A stretch of 64,000 nt of DNA from Phymorhynchus buccinoides (GCA_017654935.2 CM065711.1:35871130-35935129), one strand, 5' to 3'. Shown: positions 22,001 through 32,875, counted from the stretch's first letter. Notes: generated from the letters alone by a model not told the origin. Translations and numbers: made by a program.

Positions 22001-25000
22001 ACGTGGTTGGTTTAGCATTAAGAATAATTTCTCTAAGATCACTGGGAGACACAGGATGAAACACATCAAATGTAAAGCCCAGCTGTATCACAGTATTATC
22101 ACACATTTCGAATGAAGAACTGCTGATTTGGTCTAGATTAAAACGAATGTTCGAAATCTTCATTGTAAAATAATCACTAAACGTCTTTGGAAGTTCACTA
22201 AGGGGATACAAAGTGGGGAGGGGTGATGACTTGCCTTTGCCCATGAGTCTGCCACACACATTACATAAATGCCTGACCGACGTACTACCCGAAATCTGAG
22301 CACTATAGTAGGCTGCTTTTGCCTTCTCAACAATGTCTGTAACCTTCTGTTTGGCAATGTCAAAGATCTGTTTAAAAACAGTCAGAGTGGACCTGACCAT
22401 CTGCCTCTCAAAATAAGGCCTATCCTTTTCTCACAAAATTAAGAAAAGTAGATAATTGGATAACAGAGCCTGGCTTCAAGGCATTTAATAACATGGGTGT
22501 TAAATCATTATGGTGCGAAAATGCGACATCGGCGGTGAAAGGGTTAATTTGTTTTTAAACCTACTATTATTATCATTCAGTATTGTAAATGTTCAGACTA
22601 ACCAGTATAGTCTTTCAGGATTTTTGTAAAACATTTACATGGAATGTGGGTATTTGGGGACTTTTTGTGTGTTTGGGTACAACCACTGAGTGTGTGGTTT
22701 TGATTGTTTAACCCCTTCACTGCCTGTCCCATGTCTACTACGTAGTGTGTCAATGATGTCATATGATGATATGTCATAACTTTTGATGTCAATAGACCCT
22801 GGAAGGATGGTTTTTGGTTTAGACAAGTCAGGAAAGATATATCTCTAGACCATTTTCTCAGATTGAGTCTAACAGGTCTCTTAAATTTTATAATAAGAAA
22901 ATCGATAATTTCTCAATTTTTCTTTGGCAATGAAGGGGTTAATGTTACAGCTTTTCACTTTCAAGATATATTATATGGGTGTGTTTGGCAAGATTTATCG
23001 GAGCTTTCGGTGTAGAATCTATACATGGTAATGCATGTGTACTTTAAAGCAATGGCCCACATTTATCAGCCTTTTTGCAACGCAAAAATGTTCTGGAAAG
23101 TCATTTCACCCATTAATTTGTGTGTGTGTGTGTGTGTGTGTGCGTGTGTGCGTGTGTGTGTGTGTGTGTGTGCTTAAAAGTCATCCACCCACCCAACCCT
23201 CTTCCTGAGTATTTCTGTTTTTCTACTTTATCACTTGTCAGACTGGACAGAGAGGCAGCAGAAGATGTGGAGATTGGGGGTTACACGGTGAAGAAAGGCA
23301 TGAAGGTGATGGTGCCTGTCTACAGCATACACAGAGACCCCCAGTACTGGCCAGACCCTGACAAGTTTCTGCCTGAGAGGTCAGTAGAACATAACTCTTT
23401 ATCTCCCTATCTCCATAACCAAATTTGAAAATGATTTTTCAGAAACCCAGACTGTACATAATTTTTATGTTTAAAAAACAAACAAAAAACGGACTGCAAC
23501 GTCACCGATACATACAACAACGCGTTGGACTGTAGAGGGGAAGTATTTTTTTTTATTTTGATCTTGATGTTTTTTTGCTCCTTTTGTTGCCTGCTTTTTG
23601 CTCCTTTTGCTATATTTGCTGTTTGCTGTTTTATTGTTTGTCTGTGTTGATGATAAAAGGCGCATTCGCCGAAATATCCAGTAGTTTTGTTTTGTCTCTT
23701 GTGAATAAAATAACGTCACTTTACACTTGTGTAGTTGTTTGTTTGTTGTATGTACATATGTTTAGTTATGTTAGTTAGTTTTGCCTTGCATCCTATCCAG
23801 GATATAGGCCGCCAACAAGAAACCTTAACAGCCCCCTGTCTATGCCTTTGCCTCTGAAACATCAGTACAATTCAACAGAACACGGAGTATTGGCAACATT
23901 TATATTAAAAATTAAAAAAAGTGGCTGTGTATTTTTTCTGAAAAGCTGGTTGTATGGCCCGAGTTCTCCCAGAGAACTGCAGATTGAAAACATAAACATC
24001 TGTTTACCCAAAGGCGCTTTGGATATGCTGTCAAAAAATTGGTACCTATTTTATTGTGACCATGCAGATATTTTGGACATTTTGAGATAAACACCCAGAC
24101 TTTTGCAGAGCTCGGTTGGTCTCTGACAGACTTGATATTCCGACTTAGCCCCTTGTGACTTTTTCTTATCACTATACGTGAAGCGTCAGTTAAGGGGGAT
24201 GTAATTCAAGAAAATTGAAGATGCTGAAGCATTGGTTGAGGGTGCTACGTTTGACATACCTCAGTTGACCTGGTCTGGTACCATAACTGTTTTGTTTTAA
24301 AGGACTGCAACGTGAGTGCTAAAGGATACTTCTAAAAGTTGGTCTGGCTCAAAAGAAGGTACTCACTGCCAGTTCTTCACATTGCAAAGTATAGCAAGCA
24401 CCCTACGTTGATAATTATCATTTAGTGAACTGATATTACAGACAATGAATGTGACTGTTTCAGACACACCCCAGAGGCCAAGGCAGCTCGCCATCCCTTC
24501 GCTTTCCTGGGGTTTGGTCATGGTCCACGCAACTGTATCGGAATGAGGCTGGCCCAGCTGGAAATCCGAATGGCTGTCGCCACCATACTGCAAAACTACA
24601 CTCCTGTTCTGTGTGAGAAATCTGTGGTAAGTCAGGACAATAGTCACCACAACTACACTCCTGTTCTGTGTGAGAAATCTGTGGTAAGTCAGGACAATAG
24701 TCACCACAACTACACTCCTGTTCTGTGTGAGAAATCTGTGGTAAGTCTGGATCTGGATCGTATATCACTATAATTATTATGTTGTAGAAGCCTATGTACA
24801 CAATGGAAAGGGAGAGCGCTTTGAGACTTAAAATTGCTGTCTTGATCGTAATGACATTAAAAAAGAGTAAACATTTATGTCTTGATGGTAATGACACAAA
24901 AGAGTTAAATTTGTTTTCTTGATGGTAATGACAAAAAGGATTTAAAATTGTTTTCTTGATGGTAATGACAAAAAGGGTTAAAATTGTTGTCTTGATGGTA

Positions 25001-26585
25001 ATGACAGGCTATCTTTTTATTGGCCATGGATCTTTTTTTCGCAGTATCCAGGCAAGACCAATCGGGCTACCGTAGCGTTCACCGGGGACAAACCCCGACC
25101 GGCACAGCTCCTGCCTCTTCACTTACCACTACTCTGATCTATGGCCCTATACCCTACTTTAGTTTTTAGTTGGTGCAGACCCTGGTGAGCTGTCTGGCGC
25201 TGATGCTGCTGCATTGGCGGGGCCTGCTGCGATGGAGGTGTTCTGTCATCTGGTTCCAATCTACCACAGTTCTCACAAGAAATGAATTCCTATATTGTGC
25301 TGTGTGGCTTCGTGAAATGATGAAGCCTCTAGAGTTGTTGACTGCCTGTCTTTGGATGATGTTTTCTTCTGTAAAGCTGGTGATTCTTGTAGGTCTAATT
25401 CTTCTTATGTTTGAGACTACTGGGGAGAGGAATGCCTCGGGTGGAAGGGCAGGGATCAGACCTTCTGAGATTTTGTGAAGGAGGTTGAGTCGTTCTTTCC
25501 GACCTTCCTCCAATGTCGGTAGGTTTAGGTCCTGTAACATCTTTGTCATGCAGCCAGGGCTCCTTCATTTGTAATCTTTCGTTATGAATCGGGCTGCTTG
25601 TCTCTGTATGCATTCCAGTCTGTCAGCATCCTGTTGGTGGTAAGGATCCCAAACTGTGCCTGCATATTCCAATCTGGATCGGATGAGAGAAATGTATGCT
25701 AGGTGCCTACATTCTGGTGGGCAATTCTGAAGATTTTGGCAAAGCAGTCCCACCATGGATCCAGCTTTCTTGCATCCATAGTTTACTTGGGTAGTCCATT
25801 TAAGGTCTACTGACAGCTAGCTGTACCACGAGATATTGGCTTTGCTGAACTTGCTGCAAAGGAGTCCCATCTAGTTTGTATAGGTACTGGGATTTCCGCC
25901 TTACAGAGAGAATCGTACATTTGGAACCATTGAATCGCATATCCCACTTCTCCGTCCAGATCTCAAGTTGATGCAGATCGTTCTGAAGGGTAAGGTGGTC
26001 CTGGAAACTGTTGATTTCTTGATAGAGAAGACAGTCATCAGCGAATAGTCAGACTGTAGATTTGACACAATCAAGCATGCTGTCAGGACAATAGTCACCA
26101 CAACTACACTTCTGTTCTGTGTAAAAAATCTGTGGTAAGTCAGGACAATAGTCACCACAACTGCACTCCTGTTAAGTGTAAGAAATCTGTAGTAAGTCAG
26201 GACAACAGTCACCACAACTACACTCCTGTTCTGTGTGAGAAATATGTGGTAAGTCAGGACAATAGTCACCACAACTACACTCCTGTTCTGTGTGAGAAAT
26301 ATGTGGTAAGTCAGGACAATAGTCACCACAACTACACTCCTGTTCTGTATGATTAATCTGTGGTAAGTCAGGACAATAGTCACTAAAATAACACTCCTGG
26401 TCTGTGTGAGAAATCTGTATTATACTGTTCTATTTTCATTTTCTTTCACTTCTCTGCTATTTACTAATAATATGCATGTTTTATGTTTATCTGTCCAGTA
26501 CCCACCAAAGATTGATTCACCCACGATGAGAATGGTTGCCAGGGATGGGCTGTGGATCAAGTTCGAACCTCGGACATCCCTTTGA
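18925..26585 (+). CDS. Cytochrome P450, CYP3-clan-like, 3' half of gene (4 exons)
   Basis: Four exons with matching phases encode the C-terminal half of a microsomal P450: K-helix exon 18925-19013 (EAMR, the ExxR motif), 23242-23379 (PDKFLPER), heme exon 24464-24626 (FGHGPRNCIGMR, with the heme-ligand cysteine) and terminal exon 26499-26585 (DGLWIKFEPR, stop). The order and spacing resemble CYP3A and thromboxane synthase-like (CYP5) proteins, which are ER-bound heme-thiolate monooxygenases; the substrate cannot be predicted. Upstream exons are missing because the palindrome centre and a repeat occupy their place; an I-helix exon exists only in the mirrored arm. The introns hold an L2 element (19580-22437) and a LINE fragment (25166-26056). 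The frame is clean in all four exons, so a real gene is likely. Confidence 0.9.
19014..19579. other. Intron with truncated L2-type tail
   Basis: Within the P450 intron, 19285-19415 read on the minus strand has AAAGCGCGATGAGCGCATTT and ends in ATTATTATTATT, the 3' tail of L2-like elements, interrupted by a poly-G run at 19304-19322. Otherwise nothing is recognised. Confidence 0.6.
19580..22437 (-). mobile_element. L2-like LINE with 540-codon reverse transcriptase frame
   Basis: The minus-strand frame 22400-20778 covers an L2-type reverse transcriptase: HYRPVSNLPFLSKVIEKIV, SAYRPSHSTETALLKV, LLDLSAAFDTIDHSILI (block A aspartate), then GVPQGSVLGPILFIMYTKPL (block B). The block C motif is out of frame: FAD-F-DTQLY can be read near 21309-21337 only in another frame, with an extra codon, while the long frame stays open by a second compensating shift. 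LSRLDYGNALLAGC follows. The C-terminus (HITPLLQSLHWLPIEARIKY) continues after a shift at about 20780. The 3' region has GA repeats (20230-20420) and a tail with GCGCTATAGCAAATAAA and ATTATT at 19580-19620. 5'-truncated; no endonuclease. Confidence 0.9.
22438..23241. other. Intron remainder with GT microsatellite
   Basis: No gene. A GT run with GC interruptions lies at 23119-23171 directly before the acceptor of the PERF exon. The whole stretch is mirrored at 11418-12240. Confidence 0.8.
23242..23379 (+). CDS. P450 exon: PERF region
   Basis: The acceptor CACTTGTCAG completes the split codon from the K-helix exon, giving ILDREAAEDVEIGGYTVKKG, then VPVYSIHRDPQYW and PDPDKFLPER. This is the meander-side segment with the conserved IHRDP and FxPER. 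The donor GTCAGT leaves two bases of the last Arg codon, completed at 24464. Confidence 0.92.
23380..24463. other. Intron and end of palindrome
   Basis: No gene is recognised. Mirror similarity with the left arm continues to about 24010, where the left arm reaches the scaffold gap, so the palindrome may extend further in the missing sequence. Confidence 0.7.
24464..24626 (+). CDS. P450 exon: heme-binding loop
   Basis: After TGTTTCAG the frame reads TPEAKAARHPFAFLGFGHGP then RNCIGMRLAQLEIRMAVATI, with the FxxGxRxCxG heme loop; Cys is the axial thiolate ligand. It ends in phase 0 with CEKSV before GTAAGT. The last 33 bases and the donor belong to a 57 bp tandem repeat that adds two further in-frame donors at 24684 and 24741. 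Confidence 0.93.
24594..24750 (+). repeat. 57 bp minisatellite made of exon end plus splice donor
   Basis: The unit starts AACTACACTCCTGTTCTGTG, contains GTGGTAAGTC and ends AGTCACCAC: 33 bases of P450 coding sequence plus 24 of intron. There are two full units and one partial, with donors at 24627, 24684 and 24741. As 57 is 19 codons with no stop, use of the second or third donor would insert 19 or 38 residues in frame. More copies are in the next intron (26083-26410). Confidence 0.93.
24820..25015. repeat. About 38 bp minisatellite in intron
   Basis: Five imperfect units of TTGTCTTGATGGTAATGACA followed by AAAAAGGGTTAAAA. Intronic and non-coding. Confidence 0.85.
25045..25137 (+). CDS. Candidate alternative last exon of the P450 gene
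   Basis: TTTTTTTCGCAG precedes a phase 0 frame beginning YPGKTNRATVAFTGDKPRP and ending in a stop (TGA, 25135-25137), 31 codons including the stop. It accepts the same phase 0 donor as the canonical last exon at 26499, which also starts with Tyr-Pro and has a similar length (29 codons). Its C-terminus lacks the DGLWIKF strand typical of P450s. It is either a mutually exclusive terminal exon, a diverged duplicate, or an exon of a neighbouring P450 copy. No transcript evidence is available. Confidence 0.5.
   Translation, partial: YPGKTNRATVAFTGDKPRPAQLLPLHLPLL
25166..26056 (-). pseudogene. LINE reverse transcriptase 3' fragment in P450 intron
   Basis: Minus-strand frames run from FADDCLLYQEINS (about 26050, block C catalytic aspartates) through QLEIWTEKWDMRFN, SKCTILSV, then SRLEYAGTVWDPYHQQDADR, CIQRQAARFITKDY, LNLPTLEEGRKERLNLLHKI and FLVRTVVDWNQM, ending with a stop at 25166. 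Frameshifts lie near 25560 and 25800. Upstream RT blocks are missing, so it is a typical 5'-truncated insertion. It belongs to the jockey/CR1 superfamily of non-LTR elements; the clade is uncertain. Confidence 0.8.
26083..26410 (+). repeat. Second array of the 57 bp exon-donor repeat
   Basis: About six diverged units (AACTACACTCCTGTTCTGTG, GTGGTAAGTC, AGTCACCAC) lie in the intron before the last exon. Each keeps a GTAAGT, so this intron contains a series of decoy donors 57 bp apart. Confidence 0.9.
26499..26585 (+). CDS. P450 canonical last exon
   Basis: After TTATCTGTCCAG the phase 0 frame reads YPPKIDSPTMRMVARDGLWI then KFEPR, with a TGA stop at 26583-26585. The motif RDGLWIKFEPR matches the last beta strand of CYP3-clan proteins (compare the NGVYIKIVSR end of thromboxane synthase). 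Confidence 0.88.
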   Translation, partial: YPPKIDSPTMRMVARDGLWIKFEPRTSL

Positions 26586-26693
26586 GCACTGATGTCTCTG
26601 AACTAGAAGGGTGCACTTTCTACCATACTTCAAAGATACACTCTTCACCTTTCTAGAAAAATGCAGTTTAAGCCAGTCTATACAATCAGTGTA

Positions 26694-28083
26694 CCGTAAT
26701 TTATGGCCCATAAAGCGACACAGCGTATAAGGCGCACCCCCTGCTTTTTTAAAAAAATCGTAATTTGAACAAAGATAGGGCGCAAAGAAATCAAAAAAAG
26801 GAAGAACGAAACGATCAGCGAAAGTAACATCATTACAGGGCCAGTGACGGAAGTGGAAGCCTAACAAACAAAAATACAATGGAAATCTTCACAAACAAGA
26901 AACGGATTAAAGTGTGAAAAACATGGAGCACAAAGTCCATCGATCAGCTGCAACTCACTTTATTTAGTCCTCTCCCACAGAGAATCCTGAAAAATCAGAC
27001 TCTTCAGTGTCCGACACAAACATAGCCATGAGTGCTTCGGTTGGAATGCCAGAACTTCTTTCCCTAGGCGTGACGTCATCTTCAGAATCGATGTCGGACT
27101 CGGCCGTAGTGTCGTCTGCTCTATTGCTGTGTCCGATTGTGATCACGGAAGAGATACGATCGTGAAGCGAAAGTGCAATGTGAGTGAACTGTTGTCAGTT
27201 TGTTGTGGAAGCTACCAGAGCATGGTGAGTTGTTCATTTCAACTCTCGACTCGCTTACTTTTGTTTGTGGCTCAAGCCACAGACCCACCGACCGACAAAG
27301 TGAGTTATAGGTTTGTCTGTCTGTCTGTCTGTCGGTCGGTCGGTCGGCGGTCCAAAATTGTCGCACTTCAAATCGAGGCGAGAGAGAGAGAAAATGGAGT
27401 TTTACGTCCTCTTGGTCTGAATCAGACACATATGGGACATTTGTAAATACAAATATGGTTGGAACAATACTGGAGGCAATGCCCGGAGGCAGTACGAAAC
27501 CAGTAAAGTCCCGATTTTTTATTAATGCAGATAGGTGTAGCGGTAACCACGCCTCGGTTAAACCTCATCGGCTATGGCACCGCTACAAGTATTTCATAAT
27601 TAATTCTTCAAATCGAGGAATGAAATATAGAGTTTTACGTCCTCTCGGCCCGGCAGGGCACATATAGGACATTCTTCAAATCGAGGCTGAACTTCAAATT
27701 GAGGCCGCTCTTTAAAATGATGCATTTTAAAGCGTACAAAATAATAAACATACGTAATACAGACACTACTACAACAGACACGACGAGTATGCGGTGCTTC
27801 TTTTGATGAGTATAAGTAGGATACATAGTTTTAAATGTTTTCCAAAAGATATAAAAAGTTACGAAATGGTGCAGAGATAACATTCTGGTTTACAGATTAA
27901 AATTATTGAAAAGCCAGGGGAGGTGACTCATGATTGGAGTGGTAAAAATAGACCGCGTGCCACAAACTATTTCGCGCTTCTTTCTGTTTAGAGTATAGCA
28001 AGGGCGCATGCGCCGGATTGGGCGCAGGGGTCAAAGTTCAGTAAAAAAAAAAAAAAGTTGCGCCTAATAGGCCGTAAATTAGG
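26694..28083 (-). mobile_element. Decayed pogo/Tigger-like DNA transposon
   Basis: The ends are similar inverted repeats (left CCGTAATTTATGGCCCATAA; right, reverse-complemented, CCTAATTTACGGCCTATTAG), each next to TA (26692-26693 and 28084-28085), the mariner/pogo target. A minus-strand frame at 26964-27146 ends SDTEESDFSGFSVGED, an acidic C-terminus like those of pogo-type transposases. The rest of the interior is non-coding and includes a GTCT/GTCG run (27313-27353) and two copies of a GAGTTTTACGTCCTCT block (27398, 27631). The catalytic DDE domain is not visible. Confidence 0.5.
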
Positions 28084-28921
28084 TAGGTATTGTGTTGTGA
28101 CTTTGACTTGAGGTCTTAAAAATAAATTTGTTTGGATCACTTTATTTCCAGTTATATTCGCTCAGGAAGTCATTAAATTTAACAACTATTTTTGGGGGTG
28201 CATACCTGTATCTTTTGTCTACAGCTACAATGTTTTATGTGCTTTTATACTTAAAGAGACTACTGTTCAATCACTATTTCCTTTATACAGCATCATATAC
28301 AGCTGATAACTTTTTTCATGTTTTAAAAGTTATTGCTATATGTGTAACTGTCTCAGCACAAAGTTACCTTCTCTTTGCTTCCTTCGTTTTTATTTGTTGT
28401 ATTTCCATTACAATGACTGTAATAGATGCATGCAGTTGACTTGTTTAAGTGCTTTTTGCTTGGGTTTTGGGTTGCCCATAAAACATGTTTTTGTATATTT
28501 ATGTAAATGCAGCCCTTTTTATGTATTTGTTAAATATCCTAGTTAGATTTAAACAATCAAAGCTTAGTATTCTGACCATGTAACTGACTGGCGGAAACTG
28601 TGTGTAATTATGAGGTGGTCGTTATACTGGAGACTCTTATAGTTAATACTAATGCATTGGTGAGATTAGTGTTTTGTCAACATTGCCACTCAAGAGATTT
28701 GGAGACAAAAGCAAATTTCAACCATAATTTATATTACCAAAATTGTCAGAAAAGGTTTGATGATTAATCAGTGGCATATGTCTTTGCTTTTAATAGAACA
28801 ATGCACACTGTAAGTACTTATATATCTATGTATTTAATTTAAAAGTGGTTAAGTTTTTTTTAATGTATTTGTCTCTGTCTCTCTTTTTTCTCTCTCCCTA
28901 TCCCCCCTCTCTCTCTCTTTC

Positions 28922-28975
<54 letters not shown>

Positions 28976-29635
28976 ACGCACTAGTATGCATCAATCAATT
29001 GTACTTAAAATTCAGAAGAAATGTTTTTGTAAAACCTTTTTTGATGTAACAGATTTTAAATAAAATGACATCATCTACAACTTCAACATTTTATTTGTTC
29101 TTCATGTGTATACCCAGAAGAAAACTGATTGATCCACTGAACTGTATTATTTTTTCAAATCACGCTTTTCTTTATTTTTGCTGTGGGAAATTTTTGTTAA
29201 TGTGCTACTGGTTGGGAAATGATCAAACGGTCGTTAATGCAATGAATAAATATGTGGTTCACATAATGGTTTTTTTTATAAAAATTAACAAATTAAACAT
29301 TGGTCTCTCATGATTTACCTTTTTTTTTATTATCCACTGTGCTCTTTTACAAATAAAAGAAAAACTACCCATGCTTATGAGTTCTCTCATCTATTTTAAA
29401 ACCAGTATGAGTGTCCTGTCTTTATCCGTGTCAGTTCTTTTACTGTTTATATACTCCTACTGTCTGTCTCTGATCCCCCCCCCTCCCCCCCCCCCTCTCT
29501 CTTTCTGTATGAATGTCTGTGGTGTGAGTTCAATGTTTGCACAACACACACACACACGCGCTCGCGCACACACATACATGGCACGCACACGCACGCACAC
29601 ATATGGCATGCACACACACACAACACACACCGTGT
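28084..29635. other. Non-coding stretch with GT and CA microsatellites
   Basis: AT-rich sequence without recognisable genes. A pure GT run lies at 28926-28975 and CA/GCAC-rich sequence at 29542-29632. Short open frames are hydrophobic low-complexity products of T-rich DNA. Confidence 0.7.
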
Positions 29636-29763
29636 AGAGTGGCACGGTGGTAGCGTGTTCGCCTCATGTCAAGTAAACCCGAGGTCGAACCTGGGTACAG
29701 GGGATTTTTCCTCTCACTTTTTACACTAGGCCTTACGGTCTGAACATGGCAACGAAAAAAGGA

Positions 29764-29794
<31 letters not shown>

Positions 29795-30030
29795 CATGTG
29801 CCCATGCACTTAGCACACGTTAAACCCAGTGGCAACGAAAAAGTTGTCATTTGGTCAAAATTTAACGTCCCACCCACCCCCACCTTTCCTTATCTCTCCT
29901 ACTCATCAATCACACAAAAAATCGCATGCAAAAAAAAAAAAGAGTGTGGCGCACCTCTGGCTGCGACGCGCTCCAGGTGGGAGCAACCCGAATATCACAG
30001 AGACGCCTCTGTGACTATAAAGTACCTAAT
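29636..30030 (+). mobile_element. tRNA-derived SINE, full copy, plus strand
   Basis: It starts GTAGAGTGGCACGGTGG (A box TGGCACGGTGG), with B box AGGTCGAACCTGGG near 29690, then CAGGGGATTTTTCCTCTCAC, a body ending GACGCGCTCCAGGTGGGAGC, and the tail GACGCCTCTGTGACTATAAA. It matches 3500-3862 (-). Both copies keep the pol III boxes. Confidence 0.82.
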
Positions 30031-30469
30031 ACTAATGCACATACACATGTGGCACGCACACGCACAGACACATAGAAATCTGCTGTTTGTCACACCGATC
30101 ATTGGTTACACTAGCTGTATGAACAAACCATAGCCAGCCACTGCATGCATGAAAACAAAACAAACAAAACTGCTGCTTTTTTTCCAGACCCCATGATCAA
30201 TTTGTTGGTCTTCTTCTTCCTCTGCGTTTCCAAGCCATAAGCCAGATAAGGCGACAAGCGAATGGTCATGCTGGGCCATGTGAAGCACAAGATGATTGTT
30301 ACCCCCAATATTCCGGCCCTGCTGGCAGCAACATGCAATGAAGAGTCCAAACGCGTTTGATGAATTTCCGGGGAGTGCTGTGTAGTAGTATGCTTGGTGC
30401 GTTTGATTAAGGCCACAACACGCGTATGTCATTGTTGATAATTCTAGCGAAATAGTGTCCATGCATACA
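30031..30469. other. Unassigned stretch before CR1-like LINE
   Basis: A minus-strand frame (30416-30111) includes TRLDSSLHVAASRAGILGVT and CFTWPSMTIRLSPYLAYGLE. It looks like translated repeat sequence, but I cannot name it. No splice-bounded exon is evident. Confidence 0.4.
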
Positions 30470-32875
30470 GCCAGTTCTTCACATTGCGTTTTGGAACCCA
30501 CTAGGGGAAGAGGATCTGATGAACCATCAGTTTTGGATTTAGTATTCACTAAAGATAAAGATATTATTGAATCTGTTGCTCTGGAGGCTCCACTCTGTAG
30601 GAGTGATCATGCTCTAATGAAGGTAAGTCTTGTTGGTATGTGTGAAAAGCTGGGTGTAAGATTACCTAGGAGACTCTATGAGAGGGGAGACTATGACAGG
30701 TTGAGGCAGCTGCTGGACATTGATTGGACGGCGGAACTTGAGGCCTGTGGGGATGATGTGGAGGGACAATGGCAGGTCTTTACAGGGCACTTGCGGGACT
30801 CGGTTGACAGATGCATTCCTCTTAGTAAATCCTCTAGGGGAGAGAAATATGACAATCCAGTGGATAAGAAGACACTTAAAAAGGTGATAAAAAAGGACAG
30901 GTTGTGGAAAGAATACATACGCACAGGAGATCTAAAGGTGTATATGAATTATCGCAGAGTTAGTAACCAGACGAGAGGGCTTACACGTAAGGCTCAAAGG
31001 GAAATTGAAAGAGAGGTGGCATACAAGGTTAAAGACAACCCCAAGAAATTTTGGAATTATGTAAACAAAAAAACAAAGGTGAAGTCGGGCATACCTAATC
31101 TTTCCAGAACTGGGGATCCAAAAGGAAACAATCTAACAAATGACGACAAAGAAAAGGCTAATATCTTAGCCGAATTCTTTTCCTCTGTGTTCACTAGGGA
31201 ACCAGAAGGTACATGGTCCTTACCTACTTCTAAACAGGTAGAATTCGATCTCAAGTATGATCTTAGTGAGGCAGCGGTGAAAAAACTGCTTGATAACATA
31301 AAAATCGCAAAGTCACCTGGACCAGACGGTATTCATCCCAGGGTATTGTATGAGGTAAGGGAGGTTTTGAGTAACCCAATAAGTATATTATTCCAGACTT
31401 CTATGAAGTGTGGAAAGCTACCGAGGGAATGGAGAGAGGCAAACATAACAGCAATACATAAGAAGGGCAGTAAGATTTTAGCTGGGAACTATAGACCAAT
31501 TAGTGTGACAAGCATTGTCTGCAAGCTTATGGAAACACTTATAAGGGACTCACTGGTTAATTTTATGAATAACAACCACCTCCTGAGTGACAAACAATTT
31601 GGTTTCATCAGTGGGCGTTCGACTGTTCTACAGTTAATTAAGGTTCTTGATATCTGGACGGAAGTTCTTGATAGGGGGGATGTGTTGACGTGGTCTACTG
31701 TGATTTCATGAAGGCTTTTGACAAGGTCCCACATGGCAGACTTTTGAAAGTCCTAGAACACTATAGAATATCTGGGCCCATATTGGATTGGATTAAGAAT
31801 TTCTTACATGAACGAAGAACAGAGGGTAATAGTTAATGGGAGTGAATCAAGCTGGCATAGAGTTTTAAGTGGAATCCCTCAGGGGTCTGTTTTAGGTACA
31901 ATTTTATTTGTGATATACATAAATTCATTGCCAGGTGTGGCAGAAAACTCTGACGTATACTTATTTGCGGATGACACTAAAGTATTTAGGGAAATAATAG
32001 GGCAGGAAGACTGTGACAAACTACAACAAGACATTGACAACATGTTTGACTGGACCAAAGAATCATTGCTGAGATTCCACCCTGAGAAATGTGCAACAAT
32101 CAGAATTGGAAAATCAAAGCTGCAAGACCACAGATATACTATGGGACCAGACAGAACAGAGATAAAACACTCAAGAGTAGAGAAGGACATCGGAGTCTTC
32201 ATAGACGAGAAACTTATATTTGATGACCATATACATACCAAAGTAAATAAGGCCAATTCTATCATGGGAATCATACGACGGACATATGAATATGTAGACA
32301 ACACCACATTTCTGCTTCTGTGGAGTACGCTAACCAAGTTTGGGCACCAATCTACAAAAGACAAGAAACTGTGATTGAAAATGTTCAACGAAGGGCGACT
32401 AGAATGGTTCCTGGACTTGGAGACTTATCATATGAAGAACGCCTAAAAGAAGCTTAATTTACCTACGCTGAAATACAGGAGACTAAGAGGTGACATGATA
32501 GAAATGTACAAAATCATGACTGCAAAAGTATGATGAAAGAGTAACAAACTTTATAGCGTTACACACTCCAGAAGCACAACATACGGAGCCACCAATATAA
32601 AGTAAAAAAGAACCAAGTACGATCCTAAATGTCAGAAAGTACTCTTTCGTCTGCCGCAGTGTGGACATTTGGAACGAACGGCTTGCCACCATACGTAGTG
32701 AATGCCCCCTCAGTTTAAAATCGTTTGAGGCACGATTGGACAAACTATGGCGCACAACGAGCCTTTCAAATATAATACAGAAGAGGATCACCCAACGCGA
32801 GTTTTCAACTGGGAGCCGACGTCAGAGACCGAGGAAGGCCTATTGTCGGAAGAATTCCTGTGATTTCCTGTGATT
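30470..32875 (+). pseudogene. CR1-like LINE, endonuclease end to RT C-terminus, frameshifted
   Basis: The frame 30470-31711 starts at the end of an APE-type endonuclease (EPSVLDLVFTK, then CRSDHALM with the SDH motif), passes the linker KDNPKKFWNYVNKKTK and enters the RT: AKSPGPDGIHPRVLYE, ITAIHKKGSKILAGNYRPIS, LSDKQFGFISGRSTVLQLI. One frameshift at about 31680 moves YCDFMKAFDKVPHGRLL (block A) to another frame, and a second near 31815 leads to SGIPQGSVLGTILFVIYINS and YLFADDTKVF (block C). After 32374 a third shift gives RRATRMVPGLGDLSYEERLK, and the 3' end is near 32875 (TTCCTGTGATTTCCTGTGAT). Only a few lesions, so a fairly young copy. Confidence 0.92.
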
